This document shows, piece after piece, positions 1 to 5,864 of a stretch of DNA of 5,876 nucleotides. The position numbers were made by a program, and so were the translations under genes. Location of the stretch: positions 1 through 5,876 of the forward strand of contig RFJF01000385.1 of the NCBI GenBank assembly GCA_003695455.1. Direction: 5' to 3'. Within the stretch, counting starts at the first letter, position 1. The number at the start of each line of letters is the position of its first letter. The notes under the pieces are model-generated. The model searched no databases. It was not told where the DNA came from and was given only the letters and a program-made list of their open reading frames with translations. The DNA is from Chloroflexota bacterium. GTDB lineage: Bacteria > Chloroflexota > Anaerolineae > 4572-78 > J111.

Positions 1-692
1 GCTTCGGTCAGGGGGTCGTCTATCAAGGCGATGAGAGTGCCGGTTACAGCGGCCCTCTTCTGTTCAGGCCGGGTGTAGAGATGCCTGCTGGCTATGCGGG
101 CTGGATAGTGCGCGCCCGCAAGATAGCGATGTTGTAAAAAGGGGGCAACGTGATTTTCAATGATAATGTGAGCGTCCGGCCCCAACAAATAACACATTTC
201 ACCCAAAACGGCCGCCAGGGGTCTTTTGTTAACAAGCGTCAGCGCCAGACCGGCCAACTCGTTCTCGGTCTCAACCGGGCGAACCTGGCTTTGTAAAGCC
301 GACAGCACAATTGACACCGCTTCATTAACACCGTTGGATAGCGCCATCGGGTTGACCCCGGCGGCAACAAGACGCAGCCCCTCATTATAGATAGCACGGG
401 CCAGAAGGGCGGTCATTGTTCCGCCATCCCCCACCTGTTCGCCAACCTGCCGCACCAGGCTGCGTATTAACATTGCGCCAATGTCCTGTTGGGGGCTGCC
501 CAGGCTGATAATACGGTGGGCAATGGTTGCTGAGTCACTCAGGAGTTCAGGCTGACGGTTTGAAGATGATTCGTTAACAACCAGTCCGCCAATTGGTCCA
601 AATGTGGGAGCCAGCAAGCCGGCCAGGGCATCTATTCCCCATTTTAGCTGTTGATTGGCCTGAGTTGAGTTAACTACATGAGGTTTTGGCAT
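1..692 (-). CDS. Divergent GroEL/Cpn60-like chaperonin, N-terminal part (runs off the left edge)
   Basis: An uninterrupted minus-strand frame runs from an ATG at 690-692 to the window edge, giving 230 complete codons with no stop. Hand alignment to E. coli GroEL is nearly co-linear. TFGPIG at residues 30-35 matches the ATP-binding TLGPKG. D53 matches catalytic-region D52. GDGGTMTALLARAI at 88-101 matches GDGTTTATVLAQAI, keeping D87 as D89. EGLRLVAAGVNPMAL at 104-118 matches EGLKAVAAGMNPMDL. Residues from about 190 onward correspond to the start of the apical domain. The visible part therefore covers the first equatorial segment, the first intermediate segment and early apical domain; GroEL is about 550 residues long. 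Canonical GroEL would be a cytosolic ATP-driven folding ring. This copy is heavily substituted (K34 to I, GTTT to GGTM, apical Y203/F204 to H/L), so it is not the housekeeping GroEL and its client or activity is unknown. It lies 22 bases downstream of the SDR gene, with AAGGA six bases before the ATG. Family assignment is strong; function is inference. Confidence 0.88.
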   Translation of the reverse strand, partial: MPKPHVVNSTQANQQLKWGIDALAGLLAPTFGPIGGLVVNESSSNRQPELLSDSATIAHRIISLGSPQQDIGAMLIRSLVRQVGEQVGDGGTMTALLARAIYNEGLRLVAAGVNPMALSNGVNEAVSIVLSALQSQVRPVETENELAGLALTLVNKRPLAAVLGEMCYLLGPDAHIIIENHVAPFLQHRYLAGAHYPARIASRHLYTRPEQKRAAVTGTLIALIDDPLTE

Positions 693-698
693 ATTAAT

Positions 699-703
699 TC
701 CTT
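699..703 (-). promoter_or_regulatory. Ribosome binding site of the chaperonin-like gene
   Basis: AAGGA reads on the minus strand six bases before the ATG at 692. It supports this start for the truncated chaperonin-like gene and shows that the gene has its own translation signal in the short gap after the SDR gene. Confidence 0.7.
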
Positions 704-714
704 AACAGCCGGCT

Positions 715-1473
715 TTAAGCCATGTACTGGCCGCCGTTGATATCCAGCGTGGCTCCGGTGATAAAGCCGTCATATTCTGAGGCCAAATAGGCTGCGGCTC
801 TGGCAACATCTGCCGGATTGCCGGCCCGGCCCAGTGGAATTTGATGTTCGATAGTGTAGCGGGCCGACTCATCGGTGGTGTGGGTGTTGTGAAAATTGGT
901 GCTTAAAATCAGCCCGGGGGCCACAGCATTTACCCGGATACCATCTTTGGCAACTTCTGCCGCCAGCGAGCGAGTAAAAGTGAGGGCAGCGCCTTTTGCT
1001 GTGCTGTAGGCCAGCGAACCGGCGTGGCCTCCTTTGCGTCCGGCCAGGGAAGCGATGTTTACAATTGATGCGCCCTGAGCTTGCTGTAAATGTGGCAGAG
1101 CATGTTTGCAAACCAACATCATTGTCTCAACATTTACTGCCATAATTTTTTGAAAAAAATCCAGCTCCATTTCGGCCAGGTGATGCCGGGCAATGAGGTT
1201 GCCGGTGTTGTTAACCAAAATATCAAGCCCCCCAAAGCGCTGAACAGTTTGTTGAATAACCTGTTGAACTATTATTTCCCGGGTTAAATCACCCTGTACG
1301 CCAAACGATTCAATCCCCAACGCAACCAATTCCCGTGCCAATTCATCGGGAGAGCTACGAAAATAGTGGTAAGCAATTTTACAGCCTTGTGCGGCTAACT
1401 CTCTGGTTATGGCTGCTCCTATGCCGGTTGCGCCGCCGGTAACTAAAGCAATCTTACCCCTGAGTTTACCCAT
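715..1473 (-). CDS. FabG-like short-chain dehydrogenase/reductase (SDR), 252 aa
   Basis: This is a classical SDR, an NAD(P)(H)-dependent alcohol/ketone oxidoreductase with a single Rossmann domain, expected to be a cytosolic tetramer. The cofactor motif TGGATGIG is at residues 12-19, D62 follows the third strand, and NNTG at 88-91 replaces the usual NNAG. The catalytic tetrad is complete: N114, S142, Y156 and K160 (YSTAK). PG at 186-187 and the C-terminal TGATLDINGGQ stretch are typical of FabG and sugar/polyol dehydrogenases. The second strand ends in HYFRSS with no acidic residue, which suggests NADP(H), by inference. The length is normal for the family. The ATG lies two bases after the stop of the isomerase-like gene (TAA-AG-ATG), so translation is probably coupled; a GGGGTG stretch just upstream may be the ribosome binding site. 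In this operon a role in oxidising or reducing a sugar-derived intermediate is more likely than fatty acid synthesis, but the substrate cannot be read from the sequence. Confidence 0.93.
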   Translation of the reverse strand: MGKLRGKIALVTGGATGIGAAITRELAAQGCKIAYHYFRSSPDELARELVALGIESFGVQGDLTREIIVQQVIQQTVQRFGGLDILVNNTGNLIARHHLAEMELDFFQKIMAVNVETMMLVCKHALPHLQQAQGASIVNIASLAGRKGGHAGSLAYSTAKGAALTFTRSLAAEVAKDGIRVNAVAPGLILSTNFHNTHTTDESARYTIEHQIPLGRAGNPADVARAAAYLASEYDGFITGATLDINGGQYMA

Positions 1474-1475
1474 CT

Positions 1476-2273
1476 TTACACCCCAAAACAGCTTTTGGCA
1501 AAGGCCAAATCTTCAACAATCAAACGGTCAACCTCGTGTTCAGCGGTGTACTCAGCCGAGAAACAAATGGGGCCATTATAATTCATTTGCTTGAGCTTGC
1601 CGGCTACCCGTTTCCATGAAGCGCGGCCTTGCCGTCCGGAGGTAAAATAGCGCTGCCATTCCGCCACTTCTGCCTCGGGTGGGCTTACGCGCCGCCAGTA
1701 GGCATTTTTTAAATTGACGACACACAGGTGAGACTCTACCACTTCCAAAGCCGGTTCCGGTTCCATTCCTTCCAGAGCATTGTGGGCCGGATCCCAGATA
1801 GCGCCAATATATTTGGGGTTGTAATCTTTGAGCAGGTAATACAAGCCCATTGCGTTGACCGGATGCGCAGTTCCGTAGTGGTGCTGTACCCCAATTTTAA
1901 GACCATACTGTTGGCACAAAGGCACGGCAGCATCAAGCTGCCGGCGGGCTGCGGCGTCCGCTTCCCAATAGCTCTGTCCGTTCCGGTTGAAGATAATGCG
2001 GTTCATTGAAACCCCGGCTTTGGCGCAGGCGGCGTACAATCGCTCGTCGGTAAGGGGTAAATCAACGGTTACATTCAAAACGCGCACGCCGTGGTCGGCT
2101 AAAAAAGCGACAACTTCTGGCAACTGTTGCTCAATTTTATCCGGTTGGCAGGGAAAACCTGGGCGTACCGGCAATTCGATGAGGTCAAAGCCTAATTTTT
2201 TGATATGAGGGGCTAATTCGGCCAGCGTCATATCTTTCCAGGGCTTTACAAAAACGGCAAATTCTATGGTCAT
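1476..2273 (-). CDS. Sugar phosphate isomerase/epimerase-like TIM-barrel protein, 265 aa
   Basis: This belongs to the xylose isomerase-like / AP endonuclease 2 superfamily, (beta/alpha)8 barrels that mostly isomerise or epimerise sugars using a divalent metal. Evidence is the N-terminal strand and helix ending in LGFDLIELPV (residues 27-36), LKIGVQHHYGT (125-135) on the central strand, IWDPAHNALEG (159-169), VVNLKNAYW (185-193) and FSAEYT (238-243) near the C-terminus. Length is normal. By hand comparison with tagatose/psicose 3-epimerases, the four metal positions would be Q130, D161, N187 and E241 rather than E, D, H, E, so only two of the usual ligands are kept. Related subgroups with GVQxH and LKN motifs may use this variant, so it is not necessarily dead. 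AGGAG lies nine bases before the ATG. It follows the YdfG-like SDR by 26 bases and precedes the FabG-like SDR by two. Epimerase, isomerase, dehydratase or lyase activity are all possible. Confidence 0.85.
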   Translation of the reverse strand: MTIEFAVFVKPWKDMTLAELAPHIKKLGFDLIELPVRPGFPCQPDKIEQQLPEVVAFLADHGVRVLNVTVDLPLTDERLYAACAKAGVSMNRIIFNRNGQSYWEADAAARRQLDAAVPLCQQYGLKIGVQHHYGTAHPVNAMGLYYLLKDYNPKYIGAIWDPAHNALEGMEPEPALEVVESHLCVVNLKNAYWRRVSPPEAEVAEWQRYFTSGRQGRASWKRVAGKLKQMNYNGPICFSAEYTAEHEVDRLIVEDLAFAKSCFGV

Positions 2274-2282
2274 CAGTTATAT

Positions 2283-2287
2283 CTCCT
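2283..2287 (-). promoter_or_regulatory. Strong ribosome binding site of the isomerase-like gene
   Basis: AGGAG reads on the minus strand nine bases before the ATG at 2273. It is the clearest Shine-Dalgarno sequence in the window and fixes the start of the isomerase-like gene. Confidence 0.75.
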
Positions 2288-2299
2288 GTGAGGGTGAGG

Positions 2300-3043
2300 T
2301 TACTTTCTGGTTTGAACCATTGAGATTAGTTCTGTATTTACCCGTTGGGGCAAGGATGCTACCAGCACTGCCACTGAGGCAATGTCTTCGGCCTGTAGCA
2401 TTTTTTCACGGTCTTCCGGCGAAGGCGGTGTTGGACGCCGGTCTACAATAGGGGTATTTGCCGTGCCGGGGCAAAGCAGGCAGGCACGGACGTTATAGGG
2501 GTTGGCCTCTTCATTGGTCACTTGAGTTAGGGCGTCCATCCCCATTTTTGATGTGCTGTAGGCAACACCGCCGGCTACATCGGGGTGCAGGGCTGCCCGC
2601 GAGGCCAAATTGATAATGGTGCCTTGCTCTCTCGCTATCATCTCCGGCAAAATGGCTTTGGTGAAGAGGAAGGCGCTGGTCAGGTTAGTTGCCAATAATT
2701 GGCGCCACTGTTCGCTGGATGTGTCCTGAATGCTGCGTTGGGTCACGTTTATCCCGGCGTTGTTGACCAGGATGTCTATTGGCCCCAGTTCTTCTTTGGC
2801 TTTGGTCACAGCAGCTAAAACCTGTTCCTCCTCGGACACATCGGCGATACACACAACCGCCTTTACGCCATTGGCCTGGGCCATATCGGCTACATCCCGC
2901 AATTCTTTTTCCCGTCGAGCAACCAGGGCTACATGTGCGCCTTCTGCCGCGCAGGCCAGAGCAATGGCTTTACCAAAGCCACTGCTGGCGCCGGTTATCA
3001 AAACTGTTTTGTCAGTTAATTTTTTCACTGTTAAAGACTCCAT
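2300..3043 (-). CDS. YdfG-like short-chain dehydrogenase/reductase, 247 aa
   Basis: This is a second classical SDR, clearly different from the FabG-like one. TGASSGFG at residues 17-24 is the cofactor motif, D68 follows the third strand, NNAG is at 94-97, and the tetrad is N120, S148, Y162 and K166 (YSTSK). The basic VARR (41-44) after the second strand suggests NADP(H), by inference. The C-terminus (RVNTELISMVQTRK) lacks the glycine-rich tail of FabG-type enzymes and resembles the YdfG / 3-hydroxy acid dehydrogenase branch, whose members oxidise serine-like 3-hydroxy acids or reduce malonic semialdehyde. The actual substrate here is unknown. The start is uncertain: the ATG at 3043 has no visible Shine-Dalgarno sequence and an in-frame stop lies three codons upstream. 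A GTG at 3026-3028 (residue 6) has GGAG nine bases before it and would give a 242-residue protein with the usual short leader before the first strand. It follows the hydroxyacid dehydrogenase by 49 bases, the widest gap in the operon. Confidence 0.92.
   Translation of the reverse strand: MESLTVKKLTDKTVLITGASSGFGKAIALACAAEGAHVALVARREKELRDVADMAQANGVKAVVCIADVSEEEQVLAAVTKAKEELGPIDILVNNAGINVTQRSIQDTSSEQWRQLLATNLTSAFLFTKAILPEMIAREQGTIINLASRAALHPDVAGGVAYSTSKMGMDALTQVTNEEANPYNVRACLLCPGTANTPIVDRRPTPPSPEDREKMLQAEDIASVAVLVASLPQRVNTELISMVQTRK
3038..3041 (-). promoter_or_regulatory. Possible ribosome binding site favouring a GTG start for the YdfG-like SDR
   Basis: GGAG on the minus strand overlaps the annotated ATG (3041-3043) and sits nine bases before an in-frame GTG at 3026-3028. 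No comparable motif precedes the ATG, so the GTG may be the true start. Confidence 0.45.
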
Positions 3044-3060
3044 TGAGAATCATGAGTGAA

Positions 3061-3080
3061 GCGGGAGGTTTTTCTCGCGC
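3061..3080 (-). other. Imperfect inverted repeat in the hydroxyacid dehydrogenase/SDR gap
   Basis: On the minus strand GCGCGAG, a six-base loop AAAAAC and CTCCCGC can pair over seven positions with one central C-C mismatch. No T run follows, so it does not look like an intrinsic terminator. It lies in the longest gap of the operon and could be an mRNA processing or stability element, or chance. Confidence 0.3.
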
Positions 3081-3092
3081 CTCATTTCTGAA

Positions 3093-4103
3093 TTATGCTA
3101 TTATGTCCAACTTTTCGCGGGTAATCTGGTACTGAAGGGGTTTGCCCGTGAAGAAACGTTCAATCTCTTCAACCATCGCCTGCCCCTGACGCCGGCGGGC
3201 CTGGCGGGTTGCCGCGCTAAGGTGGGGGGTGGTAATTACATTATCCAGGGTCAGAAACGGGCTGTTGTTGGGCAGTGGCTCCGGGTCAAAAACATCCAGG
3301 GCGGCTTGAAAGCGGCCTGTTTTCAATTCAGTTAACAGAGCCTCCTGGTCTACTAAATGACCGCGGGCGGTGTTGATAAAAACAGCTCCATCTTGAAGCA
3401 GGCTTAACTCTTTAGCCCCAACCATATGGTATGTTTCTTTAGTGGGCGGCGCTTGCAGGGTGACAATGGGGCAATTGGCAAATAAATCCGCCAACTCTAC
3501 TTTACGAACGCCAAGCTGATTGGCCTGGTCTGGGCCAAGATACGGGTCGTAAACCCAAACTTCAACATTGAGCGCCCGTAACAGGGCAATGACTTGCCGT
3601 CCGGTGTACCCGGCTCCAACCACACCTACACGCTGCCCTACTATTTCTTGTCCCATACCGGCCGCTTTAACTTCGCCCCATGGTTGACCTGATTTCATGC
3701 CCCGGTCAATCTTATGAATTGGACGTAAGCACATCATTATGAGCAGCAAGGTCATCTCTGCTACAGCCGGGGCGATAGCCCCGGCGCCGTGGGTAACAAC
3801 AATATTGCTGTCAAATACAGATAACGGTAACATTGCTTTAATGCTGCCGGCCGAATGGGCAATTAATTTCAACCGGCCGGCGGCAGCTATCACTGCGCCG
3901 GTAAATTTGGGCGACCCCCAACCGGTTATGATTGCGTCGAAGCCCGGTAGTTTTTCGGCCAATTCGGTTGAGGTCCAGTCGCGTTCTTCGGTGTTATAGG
4001 TAACCTGGGCCATCTGGCGCAACCTGGCATCAACCTGGGGTGAAAACAATTTTTTGTATAAGTTGGATCGTATTGTGACCAGTATGTTTGGTTGTGGCGA
4101 CAC
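3093..4103 (-). CDS. NAD-dependent D-2-hydroxyacid dehydrogenase, 336 aa (GTG start)
   Basis: This is a D-isomer-specific 2-hydroxyacid dehydrogenase of the phosphoglycerate/glyoxylate reductase type, interconverting a D-2-hydroxyacid and its 2-keto acid in the cytosol. The substrate-binding domain is split (about residues 1-115 and the C-terminal helices), with the Rossmann domain between. The cofactor loop is GAGYTG at 163-168, and D186 at the end of the next strand predicts NAD(H). The catalytic triad is complete: R247 (NTARG), E275 (DPEP) and H294 (TTPH). The ACT domain of some SerA enzymes is absent; length is normal for a two-domain member. The substrate loop reads HSAGSIK (83-89), so serine biosynthesis is not implied. 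With a sugar importer upstream, a sugar-acid or small hydroxyacid substrate is more likely, by inference. The start is GTG at 4101-4103: an in-frame TAA two codons upstream excludes a longer protein, and AAAGGA lies nine bases before it. Confidence 0.93.
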   Translation of the reverse strand: MSPQPNILVTIRSNLYKKLFSPQVDARLRQMAQVTYNTEERDWTSTELAEKLPGFDAIITGWGSPKFTGAVIAAAGRLKLIAHSAGSIKAMLPLSVFDSNIVVTHGAGAIAPAVAEMTLLLIMMCLRPIHKIDRGMKSGQPWGEVKAAGMGQEIVGQRVGVVGAGYTGRQVIALLRALNVEVWVYDPYLGPDQANQLGVRKVELADLFANCPIVTLQAPPTKETYHMVGAKELSLLQDGAVFINTARGHLVDQEALLTELKTGRFQAALDVFDPEPLPNNSPFLTLDNVITTPHLSAATRQARRRQGQAMVEEIERFFTGKPLQYQITREKLDIIA

Positions 4104-4112
4104 GATTTATTG

Positions 4113-4118
4113 TCCTTT
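4113..4118 (-). promoter_or_regulatory. Ribosome binding site supporting the GTG start of the hydroxyacid dehydrogenase
   Basis: AAAGGA on the minus strand lies nine bases before the GTG at 4103. It is embedded in a four-codon ATG...TAA frame (4107-4121) that is in phase with the gene, so the ATG there cannot be the start. Confidence 0.65.
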
Positions 4119-4134
4119 CATGGTGGAATGTGGG

Positions 4135-4992
4135 TTATCCCTTAAGGCCGGTTAGCGAAATACCTTGCACAACATATCGCTGCATAATCATAAAAAAGAT
4201 AAATGTGGGCAAAAATACAACTACCGCCCCGGCCATTTGCATTCCGGCCTGACCACGCTGAACGACCATTGTAGCCAATCCCACAGTCAATGGGCGCATA
4301 TCGCCGGAAGTGGTCATAACCAGCGGGTACATAAAGGCGTTCCACGTACCCAGAAAAGTCAGGGTGGCCAGGGTAGCCAGGGCCGGTTTAGAAAGAGGCA
4401 GCATAACATGCCAAAAAATATGCCACCGGGAGCCGCCGTCCATCAATACGGCATCATCATAATCACGGGGAATTGTTAGAAAATATTGGCGCAACAGAAA
4501 AACGCCAAAAACCGTGGTGGCATGGGGCAAAATCAGGCCGGTGTAGGTATTCACCCAGCCTAATTTAGCCAGCAAAATAAACAAGGGGACAACGGTGATG
4601 GTTTCCGGCAGCATCAATGTACCCATAAATATCCAGAAAAGAATATCACGGCCCGGAAAATTTCCTCGGGCAAAAGCATAGCCGGCCATAGAGCAGGTAA
4701 TCAATTGCAATCCCGTTGTGCCGACGGTAATAACAACGCTGTTGAACGTCCACCGGCCCATGAGCGTTTGCCCAAATAGAATAACGTAATTATTCAGAAA
4801 GATTTCTTTGGGAATGAAGTCGAAGGGGAAGGTCAAGTAAGTCATATTTTGCAGAGAGGCTGAAATCATCATCAGGAATGGCCCAAGGGTAATGATGGTG
4901 AGAAAAATCATTAAGGCGTATAGCAATATTTTGCCGATAACCTGGCGAATGATAACTCTGGGTGGGGTTTGGTGCCGGACTTGTGCGGTCAT
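4135..4992 (-). CDS. Carbohydrate ABC transporter permease, MalG/UgpE-like (CUT1 family), 285 aa
   Basis: This is one of the two membrane subunits of a binding-protein-dependent sugar importer. About six hydrophobic segments are visible (near residues 22-45, 83-106, 116-142, 150-170, 204-225 and 252-272). The cytoplasmic EAA loop that docks on the ATPase is recognisable at about 178-203 (YDDAVLMDGG followed by VMLPLSKP), with DDA replacing EAA and G186 conserved. The C-terminus (RYVVQGISLTGLKG) is the standard ending of MalG/UgpE-type subunits. Length is normal. The ATG lies two bases after the stop of the partner permease (TAA-AC-ATG), so synthesis of the pair is probably coupled; AAAGGA sits 12 bases upstream, a long but possible spacing. 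The partner subunit, solute-binding protein and an ATPase are needed for function, and the last two are not in the window. Substrate is undetermined; disaccharides, glycerol-phosphate or other carbohydrates are all transported by this family. Confidence 0.95.
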   Translation of the reverse strand: MTAQVRHQTPPRVIIRQVIGKILLYALMIFLTIITLGPFLMMISASLQNMTYLTFPFDFIPKEIFLNNYVILFGQTLMGRWTFNSVVITVGTTGLQLITCSMAGYAFARGNFPGRDILFWIFMGTLMLPETITVVPLFILLAKLGWVNTYTGLILPHATTVFGVFLLRQYFLTIPRDYDDAVLMDGGSRWHIFWHVMLPLSKPALATLATLTFLGTWNAFMYPLVMTTSGDMRPLTVGLATMVVQRGQAGMQMAGAVVVFLPTFIFFMIMQRYVVQGISLTGLKG

Positions 4993-4994
4993 GT

Positions 4995-5864
4995 TTAATA
5001 TAAATCCTTTCCCCAGCCCATGTAATAACGCTGGATTAGGGCAACCACCAAAACAATTACAAATAATACAACTGCAATTGCAGCGGCATAGCCCATTTCA
5101 AATCGAGAGAAGGCGGCTTGCCAGACATAATAAACCAGGGTTGTGGTAGAGTTGGCCGGTCCGCCGCCGGTTAAAATGTACACCGGCGCAAACATGCGGA
5201 AGCCTTCTATGGTGGCAATGATGATGACAAACACAGAGGTTGGCTTTAACAAGGGCAAGGTGATATTTCGGAACAAAGCCCAGTTTCCGGCGCCGTCTAT
5301 TTTGGCCGCGTCATACAGGTCGGCGGGTATTGACTGCAACCCGGCCAGCCACAACAGCATAAAATAACCGGCTCTTTGCCACAGAGTCATTCCGGTCAGC
5401 ACCGGCAGGGCCAACTTTGGACTAATGAGCCACCCCTGCGGCGGGATACCGACAAAACCAAGAAAGTAATTCAGCGGCCCGTTAGGCCGGGGGATTAAGA
5501 GCCAACTCCAGATGATGGCCAGAACGGCAATTGAAGTGACGACAGGAAGAAAGAATGAAGCCCTGAAGATATATATGCCTCGTATGGCCCGGTTGACCAA
5601 CATGGCTAGCCCCAGAGAAATTGCAGCCAGCGGTAAAACATACATCAGCACATAAAGAAACGTGTTTTTCAAAGCGCTGGCCATAACCTCGTCCTGGGTC
5701 AGCCGAAAAAAATTGTCCAGGCCAACCCAGTTTGCCTCACCCAACAAACTCCAATTAGTAAAGCTGAGAACAAAGAGAAATATCCAGACAGACAGGTTAA
5801 AAACAAGAAAGAGGATGAATGTAGGGGCTAAAAAAAGATACCAGACACCATGTTTTTTTACCAT
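4995..5864 (-). CDS. Carbohydrate ABC transporter permease, MalF/UgpA-like (CUT1 family), 289 aa
   Basis: This is the first membrane subunit of the importer, expected to form a heterodimer with the downstream permease. Six hydrophobic segments are visible (about residues 8-34, 66-90, 98-122, 152-175, 208-230 and 258-278). The EAA loop is at 184-208: YDAAKIDGAG with G191 conserved, then ITLPLLKP. The LTGGGPANSTTTLVYYVW stretch (231-248) is a characteristic block of MalF/UgpA-type proteins. It has the short N-terminus of UgpA-like members and lacks the large periplasmic insertion of enteric MalF. The ATG at 5862-5864 is 12 bases from the right edge with a GGGG run just upstream. No in-frame stop is seen in those bases, so a longer start outside the window cannot be excluded, but the length is already normal. 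The solute-binding protein gene is usually directly upstream in such operons and would lie beyond the right edge. Confidence 0.95.
   Translation of the reverse strand: MVKKHGVWYLFLAPTFILFLVFNLSVWIFLFVLSFTNWSLLGEANWVGLDNFFRLTQDEVMASALKNTFLYVLMYVLPLAAISLGLAMLVNRAIRGIYIFRASFFLPVVTSIAVLAIIWSWLLIPRPNGPLNYFLGFVGIPPQGWLISPKLALPVLTGMTLWQRAGYFMLLWLAGLQSIPADLYDAAKIDGAGNWALFRNITLPLLKPTSVFVIIIATIEGFRMFAPVYILTGGGPANSTTTLVYYVWQAAFSRFEMGYAAAIAVVLFVIVLVVALIQRYYMGWGKDLY

Noticed and set aside
1..692. Intergenic or non-coding stretch at the left edge
   Set aside because: The minus strand is open throughout with a ribosome binding site and clear Cpn60 similarity, so it is a gene cut by the window edge.
869..1111. 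Second minus-strand frame of 80 codons inside the FabG-like SDR
   Set aside because: It is an alternative frame of an intact, well-conserved gene and has no family resemblance.
2730..3135. Overlapping plus-strand open frames of 109 and 118 codons
   Set aside because: They lie antisense to the YdfG-like SDR, which has a complete catalytic tetrad. Their translations show no recognisable domain and have the biased composition of antisense frames.
3093..4103. Assignment as SerA (phosphoglycerate dehydrogenase for serine synthesis)
   Set aside because: The enzyme family fits, but there is no ACT domain, the substrate loop differs and the neighbours are sugar import and oxidation genes, so the specific gene name is not supported.
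4107..4121. Four-codon frame (ATG AAA GGA CAA TAA) before the hydroxyacid dehydrogenase as a regulatory leader peptide
   Set aside because: It coincides with the Shine-Dalgarno sequence of the GTG start and is too short to carry a recognisable attenuation signal; chance is the simpler explanation.
4360..4390. Short imperfect direct repeat (GGCCAGGGT-like)
   Set aside because: It encodes the leucine/alanine/threonine-rich membrane segment of the permease and reflects codon repetition, not a repeat element.
4165..4479. Plus-strand open frame of 104 codons
   Set aside because: It is antisense to the C-terminal half of the MalG/UgpE-like permease, is rich in His/Gln/Asn and shows no domain.
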